A stretch of 64,000 nucleotides of DNA from Peribacillus saganii (lineage in GTDB: Bacteria; Bacillota; Bacilli; Bacillales; DSM-1321), in assembly GCF_003429095.1 (NCBI RefSeq), contig NZ_QVTE01000045.1, positions 62,001 through 126,000 of the forward strand. Direction: 5' to 3'. A program made the position numbers and the translations under genes. The notes below the pieces were generated by a model. That model saw only the letters and a program-made list of their open reading frames with translations, did no database searches and was not told the DNA's origin. Below, piece by piece: positions 1 through 8,317 of this stretch (position 1 is the stretch's first letter; each line of letters starts with the position of its first letter).

Positions 1-1
1 T

Positions 2-199
2 CAAAGCCCGGGTAAAACCTTTGCCATCTGGGGTCCTTTCCAGCGCAGAAACTCTGCACGCGCACGAGAAATGTCCTTTGCAGCCCCTTCAAAACACTTT
101 GCACCACAAGTTTCAGACAAGCTCGTTGAGTTTGCTGAGCGTCAGGGCATGTCTATTCTCGAAGCTGCAGCATTTGTGCGCCACGGACTGGAGATTTAA
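2..199 (+). CDS. C-terminal fragment of an unidentified protein
   Basis: An open frame runs in from the left edge and stops with TAA at 197-199, giving about 65 residues. It ends in a helical segment containing VSDKLVEFAERQGMSILEAA and finishes RHGLEI. A good terminator begins 24 bases after the stop, which supports this as the true end of a gene. The middle is rich in Arg and Ala (QRRNSARAREMS). I do not recognise the family, and the start lies outside the window. Another frame is also open across 21-209, but it gives a less protein-like product and does not end before the terminator as cleanly. Confidence 0.55.
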   Translation, partial: QSPGKTFAIWGPFQRRNSARAREMSFAAPSKHFAPQVSDKLVEFAERQGMSILEAAAFVRHGLEI

Positions 200-222
200 C
201 ATTATATAAAAACCCATGAAAA

Positions 223-262
223 GATGTAAACCGCCCCAGTTTGGTTTACATCTATTCTTTTT
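223..262 (+). terminator. Rho-independent terminator
   Basis: A perfect 10-bp stem (gatgtaaacc at 223-232, ggtttacatc at 243-252) with a 10-nt loop is followed by a T-rich tail to 262. It ends the partial gene at the left edge and insulates the lysine riboswitch unit. Confidence 0.9.
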
Positions 263-335
263 TAGAAGGTAAAATATATTCGACTGTATTGGTAAAAAAA
301 TAAATTGGATGTTTTATCCAATTTAGCTAGCTAGA

Positions 336-364
336 TTGACAGACTAGTAATAAAGTTGTAGACT
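336..364 (+). promoter_or_regulatory. SigA-type promoter for the lysine riboswitch operon
   Basis: TTGACA at 336-341 and TAGACT at 359-364 are separated by 17 bp. The riboswitch aptamer begins about 30 bp downstream. The -35 is consensus and the -10 matches at 4 of 6 positions. Confidence 0.6.
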
Positions 365-396
365 GTTAAAGTAAAATTTAATAAGACCTCACTTTT

Positions 397-582
397 AAAT
401 AGTGAGGTAGAGGCGCGATATTTAACAGTCTTTAGTGGAGCTTGAGAAGCGGGGATACTAAGGAGAAGGAAATGTCGCCGAAGCAGGGAATATTCTCAGT
501 ATTGCTTGCTGGGTCTGCAGTTAAGAACTGCAGGACTGTCTCAATAAGCTTCCCGGTTTATTGAGTTGTGCTATCTCATTTG
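397..582 (+). promoter_or_regulatory. Lysine riboswitch (L-box) aptamer
   Basis: The L-box core is recognisable in order: GTAGAGGCGCGAT near 407-419, then GGAGAAGGAAATGTCGCCGAAG around 460-482 (GTCGCCGAAG is the hallmark), then GCTGGGTCTGCAG and its partner CTGCAGGACTGTC, then GTGCTATCTCATTT at the 3' side. The 3' segment CTATCTCATTT can pair with AAATAGTGAGGTAG at 397-410 to form P1. A terminator follows at 618-646, so the expected mode is transcription termination when lysine binds. The downstream ABC importer is therefore most likely a lysine transporter. Confidence 0.93.
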
Positions 583-617
583 GGAAAGAGAGGACTTAAG
601 GGCAACTATGCATAATA

Positions 618-646
618 CGACCTGAGTTTTTCTCAGGTCGTTTTTT
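618..646 (+). terminator. Riboswitch expression-platform terminator
   Basis: A 9-bp perfect stem (cgacctgag at 618-626, ctcaggtcg at 632-640) has a 5-nt T-rich loop and six Ts after it. It lies between the L-box aptamer and the first gene, as expected for a lysine-dependent attenuator. Confidence 0.9.
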
Positions 647-687
647 GTCTGCATAAATATTTAAGAAAAAACAGGAGGAGAAAACGC

Positions 688-1524
688 ATGAGAAAAAAGG
701 CAACACTATTTTTCGTATTGCTGCTTTCAGCTATTGTTCTTTTAGCTGGATGCGGAACTAATAATAAGTCAGATTCTGGATCATCAGATAAGGATACATT
801 TAAGGTAGGTCTTGAAGCTGGGTATGCGCCATTCAACTGGACTCAAAAGGATGATTCCAATGGTGGTGTGAAAATAGAAGGTACTGCAGAATATGCGGGT
901 GGTTATGATGTAGAAATTGCTAAGAAAATTGCCGATGGTTTAGGTAAAGAATTAGTGATTGTCAAAACTGAATGGGATGGCCTTGTCCCAGCCCTGACTT
1001 CAGGTAAAATTGATGCAATTGTTGCAGGGATGTCACCAACAGCAGAGCGGAAAGAAACAATTGATTTTTCGGAAAACTACTATAAGTCAAATCTCGTTAT
1101 GGTGGTTAAAAAAGGCGGAAAATATGACGGGGCAACTTCCATCCAAGACTTCAAAGGAGCCAAAATCACGGCTCAATTAAACACCTTCCACTATTCTGTG
1201 ATTGATCAAATTAAAGGTGTATCCAAAAAGACAGCAATGGATAATTTCCCATCGATGAGGGTTGCTCTTGAATCAGGAACCATTGATGGATACGTTTCAG
1301 AACGTCCTGAAGGTGTTAGTGCTTCAGCTGCAAACGAAAATTTTGCAATGGTCGAATTTAAAGATGGATTTAAAACATCAGAAGAAGATACGGCAATCGC
1401 TGTTGGGCTTGAAAAAGGCAGTAAATCAACAGAAAAAATTAATAAAATATTAAAAGGCATCTCAGAGGAAGAACGTACTAAAATTATGGATGCCGCTATT
1501 AAAAATCAACCAGCAGCAAAATAA
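688..1524 (+). CDS. Amino-acid ABC transporter substrate-binding lipoprotein, probably lysine
   Basis: This 278-aa extracytoplasmic solute-binding protein belongs to family 3 (polar amino acids). It would capture the substrate at the outer face of the membrane. The N-terminus is a lipoprotein signal with lipobox LLAGC near residues 18-22. It is followed by a Ser/Asp/Lys-rich linker and the binding fold (FKVGLEAGYAPFNW, then GYDVEIAKKIADGLG and WDGLVPALTSGKIDAIVAGM). The start is fixed by AGGAGGAG 7 bases upstream. It is the first gene behind the L-box, with permease and ATPase genes following. Family 3 proteins bind many amino acids, so lysine is inferred from the riboswitch rather than from the binding pocket. 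Confidence 0.9.
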   Translation: MRKKATLFFVLLLSAIVLLAGCGTNNKSDSGSSDKDTFKVGLEAGYAPFNWTQKDDSNGGVKIEGTAEYAGGYDVEIAKKIADGLGKELVIVKTEWDGLVPALTSGKIDAIVAGMSPTAERKETIDFSENYYKSNLVMVVKKGGKYDGATSIQDFKGAKITAQLNTFHYSVIDQIKGVSKKTAMDNFPSMRVALESGTIDGYVSERPEGVSASAANENFAMVEFKDGFKTSEEDTAIAVGLEKGSKSTEKINKILKGISEEERTKIMDAAIKNQPAAK

Positions 1525-1533
1525 AGAATAATT

Positions 1534-1567
1534 AAAACCGGCTGTATTTGTATGCAGTCGGTTTTAT
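1534..1567 (+). terminator. Intercistronic hairpin after the binding-protein gene
   Basis: An 11-bp stem with G·U pairs (aaaaccggctg at 1534-1544, cagtcggtttt at 1555-1565) and a T-rich 3' arm lies between the binding-protein and permease genes. It may act as a partial terminator or protect the upstream message from 3' decay. Confidence 0.55.
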
Positions 1568-1589
1568 GATGATTTAAAGGGGGAGAAAA

Positions 1590-2333
1590 ATGAGCTTAGA
1601 GTGGATTGTGAAGATCATTTCAGAAAACTGGCCTATGTTCCTTCGCGGGGCAGGTATGACGCTTTATATTGCTCTAATTGGAACTGTCCTGGGTGCAGTA
1701 ATTGGTTTGATGGCAGGGGTTATACGTACGATTCCTATGCCAGAACGCGGATTAAAAAAGGCTATTCTTAAAGTGACTAATGTCATTCTTTCTATTTATA
1801 TCGAGTTTTTCCGCGGAACACCAATGATTGTTCAGGCTATGGTCATTTATTATGGTTCGGCCTTGGCATTTAATATAGACATGAATGTTTTATTAGCGGC
1901 AGTCATTGTCGTTTCTATTAATACAGGAGCTTACATGGCGGAAATAGTCCGCGGCGGGATTGTTTCAATTGATAAAGGGCAATTTGAAGCTGCACAAGCA
2001 ATAGGAATGAATCATTTTCAAACGATGGTGAATGTAGTCCTGCCACAAGTTATTCGAAACATTTTACCAGCAACCGGCAACCAATTCGTTATCAATATCA
2101 AGGATACATCCGTCCTTAATGTCATTTCAGTATCGGAATTATATTTCTTAACAAAATCAGTTGCAGGAAACAACTTTAGATATTTCGAGTCATTCTTTGT
2201 CGCATGTATGCTTTATTTTGTCATGACTTTTATCGTAACAAGAATTCTGCTTTATTTTGAGAGAAGATTAGAAGGTCCAGATAATTACACGATGCTTAGT
2301 GATGTAAAACAAGCAGACGTGCCAGCGAAATAA
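1590..2333 (+). CDS. Amino-acid ABC transporter permease (HisM type), probably lysine
   Basis: A 247-aa integral membrane protein of the HisM/GlnP permease family. It has about five hydrophobic segments, beginning with GAGMTLYIALIGTVLGAVIG near residue 20. The EAA loop that docks on the ATPase is GQFEAAQAIGMNHFQTMVNV, around residues 130-150. The length is a little above the family's usual 215-240 residues because of a hydrophilic C-terminal tail. AAAGGGGGAG precedes the ATG. It lies 65 bp after the binding-protein gene and 22 bp before the ATPase gene in one operon under the lysine riboswitch. A homodimer would form the transmembrane channel. Confidence 0.9.
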   Translation: MSLEWIVKIISENWPMFLRGAGMTLYIALIGTVLGAVIGLMAGVIRTIPMPERGLKKAILKVTNVILSIYIEFFRGTPMIVQAMVIYYGSALAFNIDMNVLLAAVIVVSINTGAYMAEIVRGGIVSIDKGQFEAAQAIGMNHFQTMVNVVLPQVIRNILPATGNQFVINIKDTSVLNVISVSELYFLTKSVAGNNFRYFESFFVACMLYFVMTFIVTRILLYFERRLEGPDNYTMLSDVKQADVPAK

Positions 2334-2355
2334 ATGAAAGTAAGGAGGAGAGAAC

Positions 2356-3096
2356 ATGGAACAAGTCATTGATATTCAACATTTAAATAAATCCTTTGGT
2401 ACACATGAAGTGTTAAAGGATATTAATTTTTCAGTGAACAAAGGAGAAGTAGTCAGTATCATTGGTTCCTCGGGATCTGGTAAATCAACTCTTCTTCGTT
2501 GTATCAATCTTTTAGAAAAACCAAGCGGCGGCCAAATTATTTATAATGGTGAAAATATTCTGGATGACTTGCATGATATTCCTGCCTATCGCAGAAAGTT
2601 AGGGATGGTTTTTCAACAATTCAACTTATTTAATAATCACAATGTGCTTAACAATTGTGTGGTAGGACAAATCAAAGTATTAAATCGTTCCAAGGACGAA
2701 GCTGAAAAAATAGCGATGAAATATTTAAAAATTGTAGGAATGGATAAATACATTAACGCTAAGCCAAAACAATTATCAGGTGGTCAGAAACAGCGTGTGG
2801 CCATTGCGAGAGCACTTTCGATGGAACCGGATGTCATGTTATTTGATGAACCAACATCTGCCCTTGACCCGGAAATGGTCGGAGAAGTACTGAAAGTAAT
2901 GAAAGAACTTGCTGAATCAGGTCTTACGATGTTAATCGTAACGCATGAAATGGAGTTCGCAAAGGAAGTATCTGATCGTGTCGTATTTATGGATAAGGGA
3001 GTCATTGCAGAGGAAGGAAGTCCGGAGCAAATCTTCAACAATCCAAAACAAGATCGTACAAGGGAATTTTTAAAACGCACTTTAAAGCAATCCTAA
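2356..3096 (+). CDS. Amino-acid ABC transporter ATP-binding protein, probably lysine
   Basis: A 246-aa ABC ATPase of the HisP/GlnQ group that powers import. It shows Walker [10 protein letters not shown] (about residues 37-45), Q-loop MVFQQFNLF, signature [15 protein letters not shown], Walker [15 protein letters not shown] and the switch His in IVTHEM. The length and motif order are standard for polar amino-acid importers. The RBS AAGGAGGAG is strong. It is the last gene of the L-box operon. No clear terminator follows, only an inverted repeat (AATCCAT/ATGGATT) without a T run at 3093-3125. Confidence 0.93.
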   Translation: MEQVIDIQHLNKSFGTHEVLKDINFSVNKGEVVSIIGSSGSGKSTLLRCINLLEKPSGGQIIYNGENILDDLHDIPAYRRKLGMVFQQFNLFNNHNVLNNCVVGQIKVLNRSKDEAEKIAMKYLKIVGMDKYINAKPKQLSGGQKQRVAIARALSMEPDVMLFDEPTSALDPEMVGEVLKVMKELAESGLTMLIVTHEMEFAKEVSDRVVFMDKGVIAEEGSPEQIFNNPKQDRTREFLKRTLKQS

Positions 3097-3180
3097 TCCA
3101 TAAAGGAAAAAAAGAAATGGATTGATAAGGATGAATAACCTCAACCATGTTAAGGATATATTTGGTAACATAATTTATCA

Positions 3181-3208
3181 TTGACAATTAGTAAATCTAC
3201 TGTAATAA
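3181..3208 (+). promoter_or_regulatory. SigA-type promoter of the codBA operon
   Basis: TTGACA (3181-3186) and TAATAA (3203-3208) with a 16-bp spacer lie just upstream of the PyrR leader. The transcript would start near 3215, just before the leader's first pairing element. Confidence 0.7.
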
Positions 3209-3223
3209 TAGTGTTAATTAAAT

Positions 3224-3391
3224 ACTGGTACCTTTAATTCAGTCCCGTGAGGCTGACAAGGACAGCGGAAATTTATTGGATAAGTGGGGGCATCTTTGCC
3301 CGTATTTATCCAATCTTAAAGAGGCTTCCTGTCAGTAATGGCAGGAAGCCTCTTTTAATTTCTCTGTAAGGTATGCCTATTCGGTACCAGT
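3224..3391 (+). promoter_or_regulatory. PyrR-binding attenuator leader (pyr-type)
   Basis: The sequence AGTCCCGTGAGGCT at 3241-3254 matches the PyrR-binding consensus ARUCCNGNGAGGYU at every position and sits in an anti-antiterminator hairpin flanked by CCTTT and CAAGG. An antiterminator-like stem follows (attggataa 3275-3283, ttatccaat 3306-3314), then a terminator. This is the three-part layout of Bacillus pyr leaders. With UMP bound, PyrR should stabilise the anti-antiterminator and cause termination, so codBA would be expressed when pyrimidines are scarce. A further inverted repeat, ACTGGTACC (3224-3232) and GGTACCAGT (3383-3391), brackets the whole leader. Confidence 0.9.
3318..3358 (+). 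terminator. PyrR-controlled terminator
   Basis: A long stem (gaggcttcctg from 3321, caggaagcctc ending 3351, extended by AAA/TTT) is followed by TTTTAATT. It is the expression platform of the PyrR leader ahead of codB. Confidence 0.9.
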
Positions 3392-3419
3392 TTTAGATTT
3401 ATCTAAAACAGGAGGAATT

Positions 3420-4697
3420 ATGATGGAACAGAAAAAGGTAGATTTAGATTTTTCTTTGCAGGCAGTGCCGAAAGCGCATCGAAACGGGTTTTGGAGAATG
3501 CTTGTGGTTATGCTTGGATTTACTTTCTTTTCAGCAAGCATGCTGTCAGGCGGAACCTTGGGCTTGGGGTTATCCATGCATCAATTTATCTTAGTAGTAG
3601 TAGCAGGCAATTTAATTCTTGGTGTTTATACAGGCTCTCTTGCCTATATCGCTGCAAAAACCGGTCTTTCCACACATTTATTGACTCGTTATGCATTTGG
3701 AGAAAAGGGTTCTTATTTATCCTCTTTCCTGCTAAGTGCGACTCAAGTAGGATGGTTTGGTGTTGGCGTGGCCATGTTTGCGGTTCCGGTTCAAAAGGTG
3801 ACAGGCATTGATACGTATGCACTGGTTGCTGTTTCAGGATTATTAATGACAGGAACAGCATTTTTTGGAATGAAAGCTTTGGCAATCCTAAGTTTTGTTG
3901 CAATCCCATTAATTATCGCACTAGGAGGATATTCAGCTCTTGAGGCAGTTAATACTCTTGGAGGATTCCAGGCTCTTATGCAGCATCAGCCAACAGAAAC
4001 TATTAGTCTGGCTGCTGCCCTAACAATCTGTGTCGGATCTTTTATTAGCGGGGGAACATTAACACCAGACTTTACACGATTCGCAAATACAAAAAGGAAC
4101 GGTGTCATTACAACAGTCATTGCATTTTTCATTGGAAACTCCTTAATGTTTTTCTTTGGAGCGATCGGTGCCATCTCAACAGGACAGTCTGATATTTCAG
4201 AAGTAATGTTTTTACAAGGATTAATCATCCCGGCAATTATTGTTCTTGGACTAAATATCTGGACTACAAATGATAATGCCATTTATGCTTCTGGCTTAGG
4301 AATCTCAAACATAACAAAAATTAAAAAGAGCAAGGTTGTTATCTTTAATGGAATTATTGGAACAATATTGGCAATGTGGCTGTACAACAACTTTGTAGGT
4401 TTCCTTACATTACTGGGAGCAGCACTTCCTCCAATCGGCGCGATTATTATGGCAGATTTCTTCATCCTTAACCGAGGGAAATATAAAGATTTTGAGAATA
4501 TGAAATTTAAAGCAGTAAACTGGAATGCCTTGATTGCATGGGCGGCCGGAGCAGCATCAGCCCAATTTTTACCTGGAATCCCGCCGTTAAATGGACTTCT
4601 TGGTGCGGCACTGGTTTATGTTGTACTTTCCCTTGCAGTGAAAAAAGCAGTAGAATCAAAATCAGCGATTAAAGTAGAAAAGGTGACTGAAGCATGA
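3420..4697 (+). CDS. codB: Cytosine permease
   Basis: A 425-aa NCS1-family transporter with about 12 membrane segments, for proton-coupled uptake of cytosine. The family pattern is seen in [18 protein letters not shown] near the N-terminus, [16 protein letters not shown] in the middle and [19 protein letters not shown], typical of CodB. Either of two tandem ATG codons could start it (3420 or 3423). AGGAGG at 3410-3415 fits the second slightly better. Its end overlaps the cytosine deaminase start by 4 bases, so the two are translationally coupled. The PyrR leader upstream supports a pyrimidine salvage role. Confidence 0.93.
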   Translation: MMEQKKVDLDFSLQAVPKAHRNGFWRMLVVMLGFTFFSASMLSGGTLGLGLSMHQFILVVVAGNLILGVYTGSLAYIAAKTGLSTHLLTRYAFGEKGSYLSSFLLSATQVGWFGVGVAMFAVPVQKVTGIDTYALVAVSGLLMTGTAFFGMKALAILSFVAIPLIIALGGYSALEAVNTLGGFQALMQHQPTETISLAAALTICVGSFISGGTLTPDFTRFANTKRNGVITTVIAFFIGNSLMFFFGAIGAISTGQSDISEVMFLQGLIIPAIIVLGLNIWTTNDNAIYASGLGISNITKIKKSKVVIFNGIIGTILAMWLYNNFVGFLTLLGAALPPIGAIIMADFFILNRGKYKDFENMKFKAVNWNALIAWAAGAASAQFLPGIPPLNGLLGAALVYVVLSLAVKKAVESKSAIKVEKVTEA

Positions 4698-5962
4698 TTA
4701 TTAAAAATGCCAAGCTTAGGAATAAGGATGGACTTTGGCAAATCCTTATCGAAGCAGGAAAAATAGAAAAAATTGCACAAACGGTAGAAAATAGCAGCGA
4801 TCAACAAGTTATTGATGTTCAAGGAAGTTTAGTTCTTCCGCCATTTGTTGAACCGCATATTCATTTAGATTCTACCTTAACAGCTGGTGAACCAAACTGG
4901 AATGAAAGCGGAACATTATTTGAAGGGATTCAAAGATGGGCGGAAAGAAAAGAATTCCTGACGATCGAGGATGTTAAGACAAGAGCTAAAACGGCGTTAA
5001 AATGGCAAATTGCCCAGGGAATCCAACATGTTCGGACTCACGTTGATGTAACGGACCCAACATTAACTGCTTTAAAAGCAATGTTAGAAGTAAAAGAAGA
5101 GATGTCACGTTTTGTGAATTTACAAATTGTTGGATTCCCTCAGGACGGTATTCTCTCTTATCCTAATGGGCCAGAATTGTTAGAAGAATCACTCAGAATG
5201 GGAGTGGACGTTGTCGGCGGAATCCCCCATTATGAATTTACAAGAGAATATGGAGTGGATTCACTAAAAACAGTGTTTCAACTTGCAGAAAAATATGACA
5301 GATTGGTTGATATTCACTGTGATGAAATCGATGATGAGCAATCCCGTTTTGTTGAGGTGGTTGCAGCGGAAGCATATCGTCTAGGCATGGGAGAACGTGT
5401 GACGGCAAGCCATACAACTGCGATGGCTTCTTATAATGATGCCTATACTTCCAAGCTGTTTAGATTATTAAAATTATCTAACATTAACTTCGTGGCTAAT
5501 CCATTAGTTAATATTCATCTTCAGGGCCGTTTTGACACATACCCAAAACGGAGAGGAATTACCCGTGTCAAGGAATTACAGGAAGCTGGTATGAATGTAT
5601 GCTTTGGCCATGATGACATTTTTGATCCATGGTATCCGCTGGGAACAGGAAATATGCTGCAAGTATTGCATATGGGGATTCATGTAACGCAATTAATGGG
5701 CTATGAGCAAATCATCAATTCGATCGATTTTATTACAAAAAATAGTGCAAAAACGCTGCACATTGAAGATATCTACGGAATTGAGGAAGGGAAACAGGCC
5801 AACCTAATCGTTCTAGAAGCTGAAAATGAATATGAGGCCATTCGGAAACAAGCTTCCGTCCTTTACTCGATCCGAAATGGAGAAATCATCGCGGAAACCA
5901 AGCCAAAAGAAACAACAATAACGCTTGGCGGGTCACCTGAGAAAGTCACTTTTAATAAATAA
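4694..5962 (+). CDS. codA: Cytosine deaminase
   Basis: A 422-aa amidohydrolase-family enzyme that hydrolyses cytosine to uracil and ammonia in the cytosol. Metal ligands are visible: HIHLD after VLPPFVEP (about residues 50-60), [11 protein letters not shown] in the middle, SHTTAM, and the catalytic Asp region [15 protein letters not shown]. The length matches E. coli CodA (about 426). It overlaps codB by ATGA. Together they import cytosine and feed uracil to the UMP salvage pathway, which explains PyrR control. A terminator follows within 12 bp. Confidence 0.94.
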   Translation: MIIKNAKLRNKDGLWQILIEAGKIEKIAQTVENSSDQQVIDVQGSLVLPPFVEPHIHLDSTLTAGEPNWNESGTLFEGIQRWAERKEFLTIEDVKTRAKTALKWQIAQGIQHVRTHVDVTDPTLTALKAMLEVKEEMSRFVNLQIVGFPQDGILSYPNGPELLEESLRMGVDVVGGIPHYEFTREYGVDSLKTVFQLAEKYDRLVDIHCDEIDDEQSRFVEVVAAEAYRLGMGERVTASHTTAMASYNDAYTSKLFRLLKLSNINFVANPLVNIHLQGRFDTYPKRRGITRVKELQEAGMNVCFGHDDIFDPWYPLGTGNMLQVLHMGIHVTQLMGYEQIINSIDFITKNSAKTLHIEDIYGIEEGKQANLIVLEAENEYEAIRKQASVLYSIRNGEIIAETKPKETTITLGGSPEKVTFNK

Positions 5963-5972
5963 TATGCTATGC

Positions 5973-6009
5973 AAAAACCTGAAGCGCCAGCGAGATGCTT
6001 CAGGTTTTT
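5973..6009 (+). terminator. Terminator of codBA
   Basis: A 13-bp perfect stem (aaaaacctgaagc 5973-5985, gcttcaggttttt 5997-6009) lies 11 bp after the codA stop. The A and T runs in the arms would let it work in both directions. Confidence 0.88.
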
Positions 6010-6156
6010 CCGCTTTAGTCTGATCTAATTTTTGTATATAGAGTGATTGAGTTAGCTAATGATCTCCTGAAAATAACAGGATATGATAACCGAAGAATCG
6101 TTGTATGCGGAATCATCCTGATGCAAGTGAAATGGATAGATTAGTCCGCTTAGTAT

Positions 6157-6861
6157 TTACTTATATAAAAACACCTTTAAATTATCTTTCGCATTAAGGG
6201 TAGCGAGCAAAACATTTTTAACCTCTATTTGATATAAACGTTCTAATCGGGTGGTAACCCAAGCTTCGTCTCGTTTAGTTTGTTGTAACTCCTCATAATT
6301 AATTTTCCCTTCTTTAATAATCGTTCTTGGCAAATCGAAAGGCTCTGTTTCCATCTGGAGGATAGCTGGTGTAATTGGTTCATATTTTGGATCTAGAAAG
6401 AAAGAAATTCTACCGTCTGCTTCCCAAACTGCCAAGGCTACTGTCTTCACATCTTTTACTGCTTTTTCTCTTAATTCCTCCAATAGCACATCGAGGGATA
6501 TTCTTGCTTTTTTTAATCCTTTATAAAGGATTTCTCCATTTTGAACAATCGTTATTGGCGGATGTGTAACTTGCCTTCGAAACCATGGCCATTTTAGGAT
6601 CATAAAAATTCCCGCAAGATATAAGCAAACTAATACAGTGGTCGTAATAACAGAACCTTTTAGCCCAAGTTGTTCGTCAGATAACGGATGGGCAATAATG
6701 TTTCCAATAACCAAAGCTATAACGAAATCAAGCAGTCTTAATTGGGAAATGGCCCGCTGGCCTAAGACTTTAGCCACGATCACTAAAAAGATAAAAGCAA
6801 CTACAGCTCGCAGAATCCACTCAAAGGCAGAAAGTGATTCCTGGCTTTGAAAAAAATCCAC
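6157..6861 (-). CDS. DUF421 (YetF/YcaP family) membrane protein
   Basis: A 234-aa protein with three N-terminal membrane helices (residues about 14-35, 43-65 and 70-90) and a cytoplasmic C-terminal domain. Family features include KVLGQRAISQLRLLDFVIAL, PITIVQNGEI and LEELREKAVKDVKTVALAVWEADGRISFF. Bacillus spore-formers carry several paralogues of this family. Some are tied to spore or germination functions, but the biochemical role is unknown. It is a single gene on the minus strand, convergent with codA. The start is the first ATG and its ribosome binding site is weak. Confidence 0.85.
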   Translation of the reverse strand: MDFFQSQESLSAFEWILRAVVAFIFLVIVAKVLGQRAISQLRLLDFVIALVIGNIIAHPLSDEQLGLKGSVITTTVLVCLYLAGIFMILKWPWFRRQVTHPPITIVQNGEILYKGLKKARISLDVLLEELREKAVKDVKTVALAVWEADGRISFFLDPKYEPITPAILQMETEPFDLPRTIIKEGKINYEELQQTKRDEAWVTTRLERLYQIEVKNVLLATLNAKDNLKVFLYK

Positions 6862-7297
6862 TAAGACACCACATCCTTCACTCCAAAGCTCTTACAGTTG
6901 TTCCCCATAAATACGGTTAAATCCAAAAACCACCCTTTTTACCAGAAGCTGTTTCTCTTCTTAGATATTTTTCCATTAAAACGTAAGGTCATTCTTTTTT
7001 TGGCTATTAAAACTACTCCATTATTTGTAAAAAACATCGGTCTCTATGTTCTTTTTTATTTTTTAAAATAAGTGAAATGAAAGTAATAAATGTAAAAAAC
7101 CTATTGAAAACAAAGGGAGAATCCATTTTAAATGTTACGAATTAGTAAAGTCCTGTCATATTGCATAAAAACTGGTGTTTATGGTTATCAAGTCCTCGTT
7201 TAGTTAAATCGATTAAAGGTAAATACAAACTAAACCCGCATAATTAAGTTGTCACAGTAACCTCCTGAAAAATAAAAGTTTGAGAGGAGACAAGGAC
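6862..7297. other. Intergenic region upstream of the gas vesicle operon
   Basis: This 436-bp stretch separates the divergent DUF421 gene and gvpA. I see no convincing ORF. It is A+T-rich and holds the SigB-like promoter candidate at 7198-7222 and the gvpA ribosome binding site. Confidence 0.6.
7198..7235 (+). promoter_or_regulatory. Candidate promoter/operator of the gvp operon
   Basis: GTTTAG at 7198-7203 and AGGTAA at 7217-7222, 13 bp apart, resemble the SigB pattern GTTTAA-N12-15-GGGTAT. The same segment carries a perfect 8-bp inverted repeat, GTTTAGTT (7198-7205) and AACTAAAC (7228-7235), so it could equally be an operator. It is the best promoter-like signal ahead of gvpA, but it is not decisive. 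Confidence 0.4.
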
Positions 7298-7546
7298 ATG
7301 AGTGTTCAAAAAAGTACAGATAGTTCAAGCCTGGCAGAAGTGATTGACAGGATCCTCGACAAGGGAATTGTAATTGATGCATTCGTTAGGGTTTCGCTTG
7401 TGGGTATAGAAATACTTACCATTGAAGCTCGAGTGGTAATTGCAAGTGTCGATACATGGCTGCGATACGCCGAGGCGGTTGGATTATTAAGTGATGAAAG
7501 TCTTTCCAATAAGGAGCAAACTCACAGTCCGCAACTAAGTTACTAA
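7298..7546 (+). CDS. gvpA: Gas vesicle structural protein GvpA
   Basis: This 82-aa protein is the small hydrophobic subunit that polymerises into ribs of the gas vesicle wall. The conserved GvpA core is complete: [40 protein letters not shown] and [10 protein letters not shown]. The start is the ATG at 7298 because AGAGGAG lies 8 bases upstream. A TTG at 7280 would put the start before the RBS. It is the first gene of the 14-gene cluster. It differs from the second copy (gvpB) at only two positions within the core and mainly in the C-terminal tail. Confidence 0.95.
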   Translation: MSVQKSTDSSSLAEVIDRILDKGIVIDAFVRVSLVGIEILTIEARVVIASVDTWLRYAEAVGLLSDESLSNKEQTHSPQLSY

Positions 7547-7591
7547 AATTAACAGGTATAAAGTAAATCAATAATGAGGTGAGGGTATAAA

Positions 7592-8230
7592 ATGCAAAGT
7601 CAAGAAGCAACTGAAAATAAGGCAGTAAACGAAAATGAGAAAGGAACTGAAAATAACGCAGTAGGCGAAAATAACGAAGGAACTAAGAATAAGGAAGAAC
7701 GCAATCAAACTGAAAAAGGTATGCAATCACAAGAAAACAAGCAAGCTGACACCAAAAAACAAAACCAGGAAAAGAATTCAACTGAAAGCAGTTCAAATCA
7801 AGGAAACAATTCAACTGAACACAGCAGCCAAACGCAAGCGAAAAAGGAAGGTGGTTCTAATTATTCCATCAACCTGGCGATAGTCGGCGGCGTTGTGGGA
7901 GCTGGTATTGGATTGTTTGCCAATCGCGAAACCAGCAAAAAAGTTATTAGAAGTTTAAGTGAATCGGAATTTGTAAAAATTGCGGGCCAGGAATTTCGAA
8001 AAACGGCGCACGAAATTCTGGCTGGCCAAGCACAAAGCAGCGTTAAGCAATTAGCTTCTGGTTATCTCAGTAAAATTGAACAAAGCTTGCTCTCGCCGAA
8101 AAACAGCGGGTCAAACAACTCGGCTGGACAAGACCAGCCTTATGAAGAGATCAAGGAAGAGAATAAAAATTTAAATGAGCGGCTTCAAAAAATAGAAAAA
8201 ATGCTGGGGGACTTGGTGGAATCCAAGTAA
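7592..8230 (+). CDS. gvpP: Gas vesicle accessory protein GvpP
   Basis: A 212-aa protein in the gvpP position of the B. megaterium-type cluster. Residues 1-85 are low-complexity and rich in Asn, Gln, Glu and Lys, with imperfect repeats of the type ENKAVNENEKGTENNAVGEN. Next comes a YtxH-like segment (GGVVGAGIGLFANRETSKKV), an amphipathic stretch, and a C-terminal coiled coil (EEIKEENKNLNERLQKIEKM). The layout closely parallels GvpT. GAGGTGAGGG precedes the ATG. The molecular role is not established. The disordered head and glycine zipper suggest a scaffold or membrane/vesicle-associated function. Confidence 0.8.
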   Translation: MQSQEATENKAVNENEKGTENNAVGENNEGTKNKEERNQTEKGMQSQENKQADTKKQNQEKNSTESSSNQGNNSTEHSSQTQAKKEGGSNYSINLAIVGGVVGAGIGLFANRETSKKVIRSLSESEFVKIAGQEFRKTAHEILAGQAQSSVKQLASGYLSKIEQSLLSPKNSGSNNSAGQDQPYEEIKEENKNLNERLQKIEKMLGDLVESK

Positions 8231-8317
8231 TCCAATTTTTTAGGAAAAGCAAATGTAGCATTTTTAACTATTCGTACGTTTACGTTTTTCTTAACTATGA
8301 ACCCAAAGGGGGATTAG

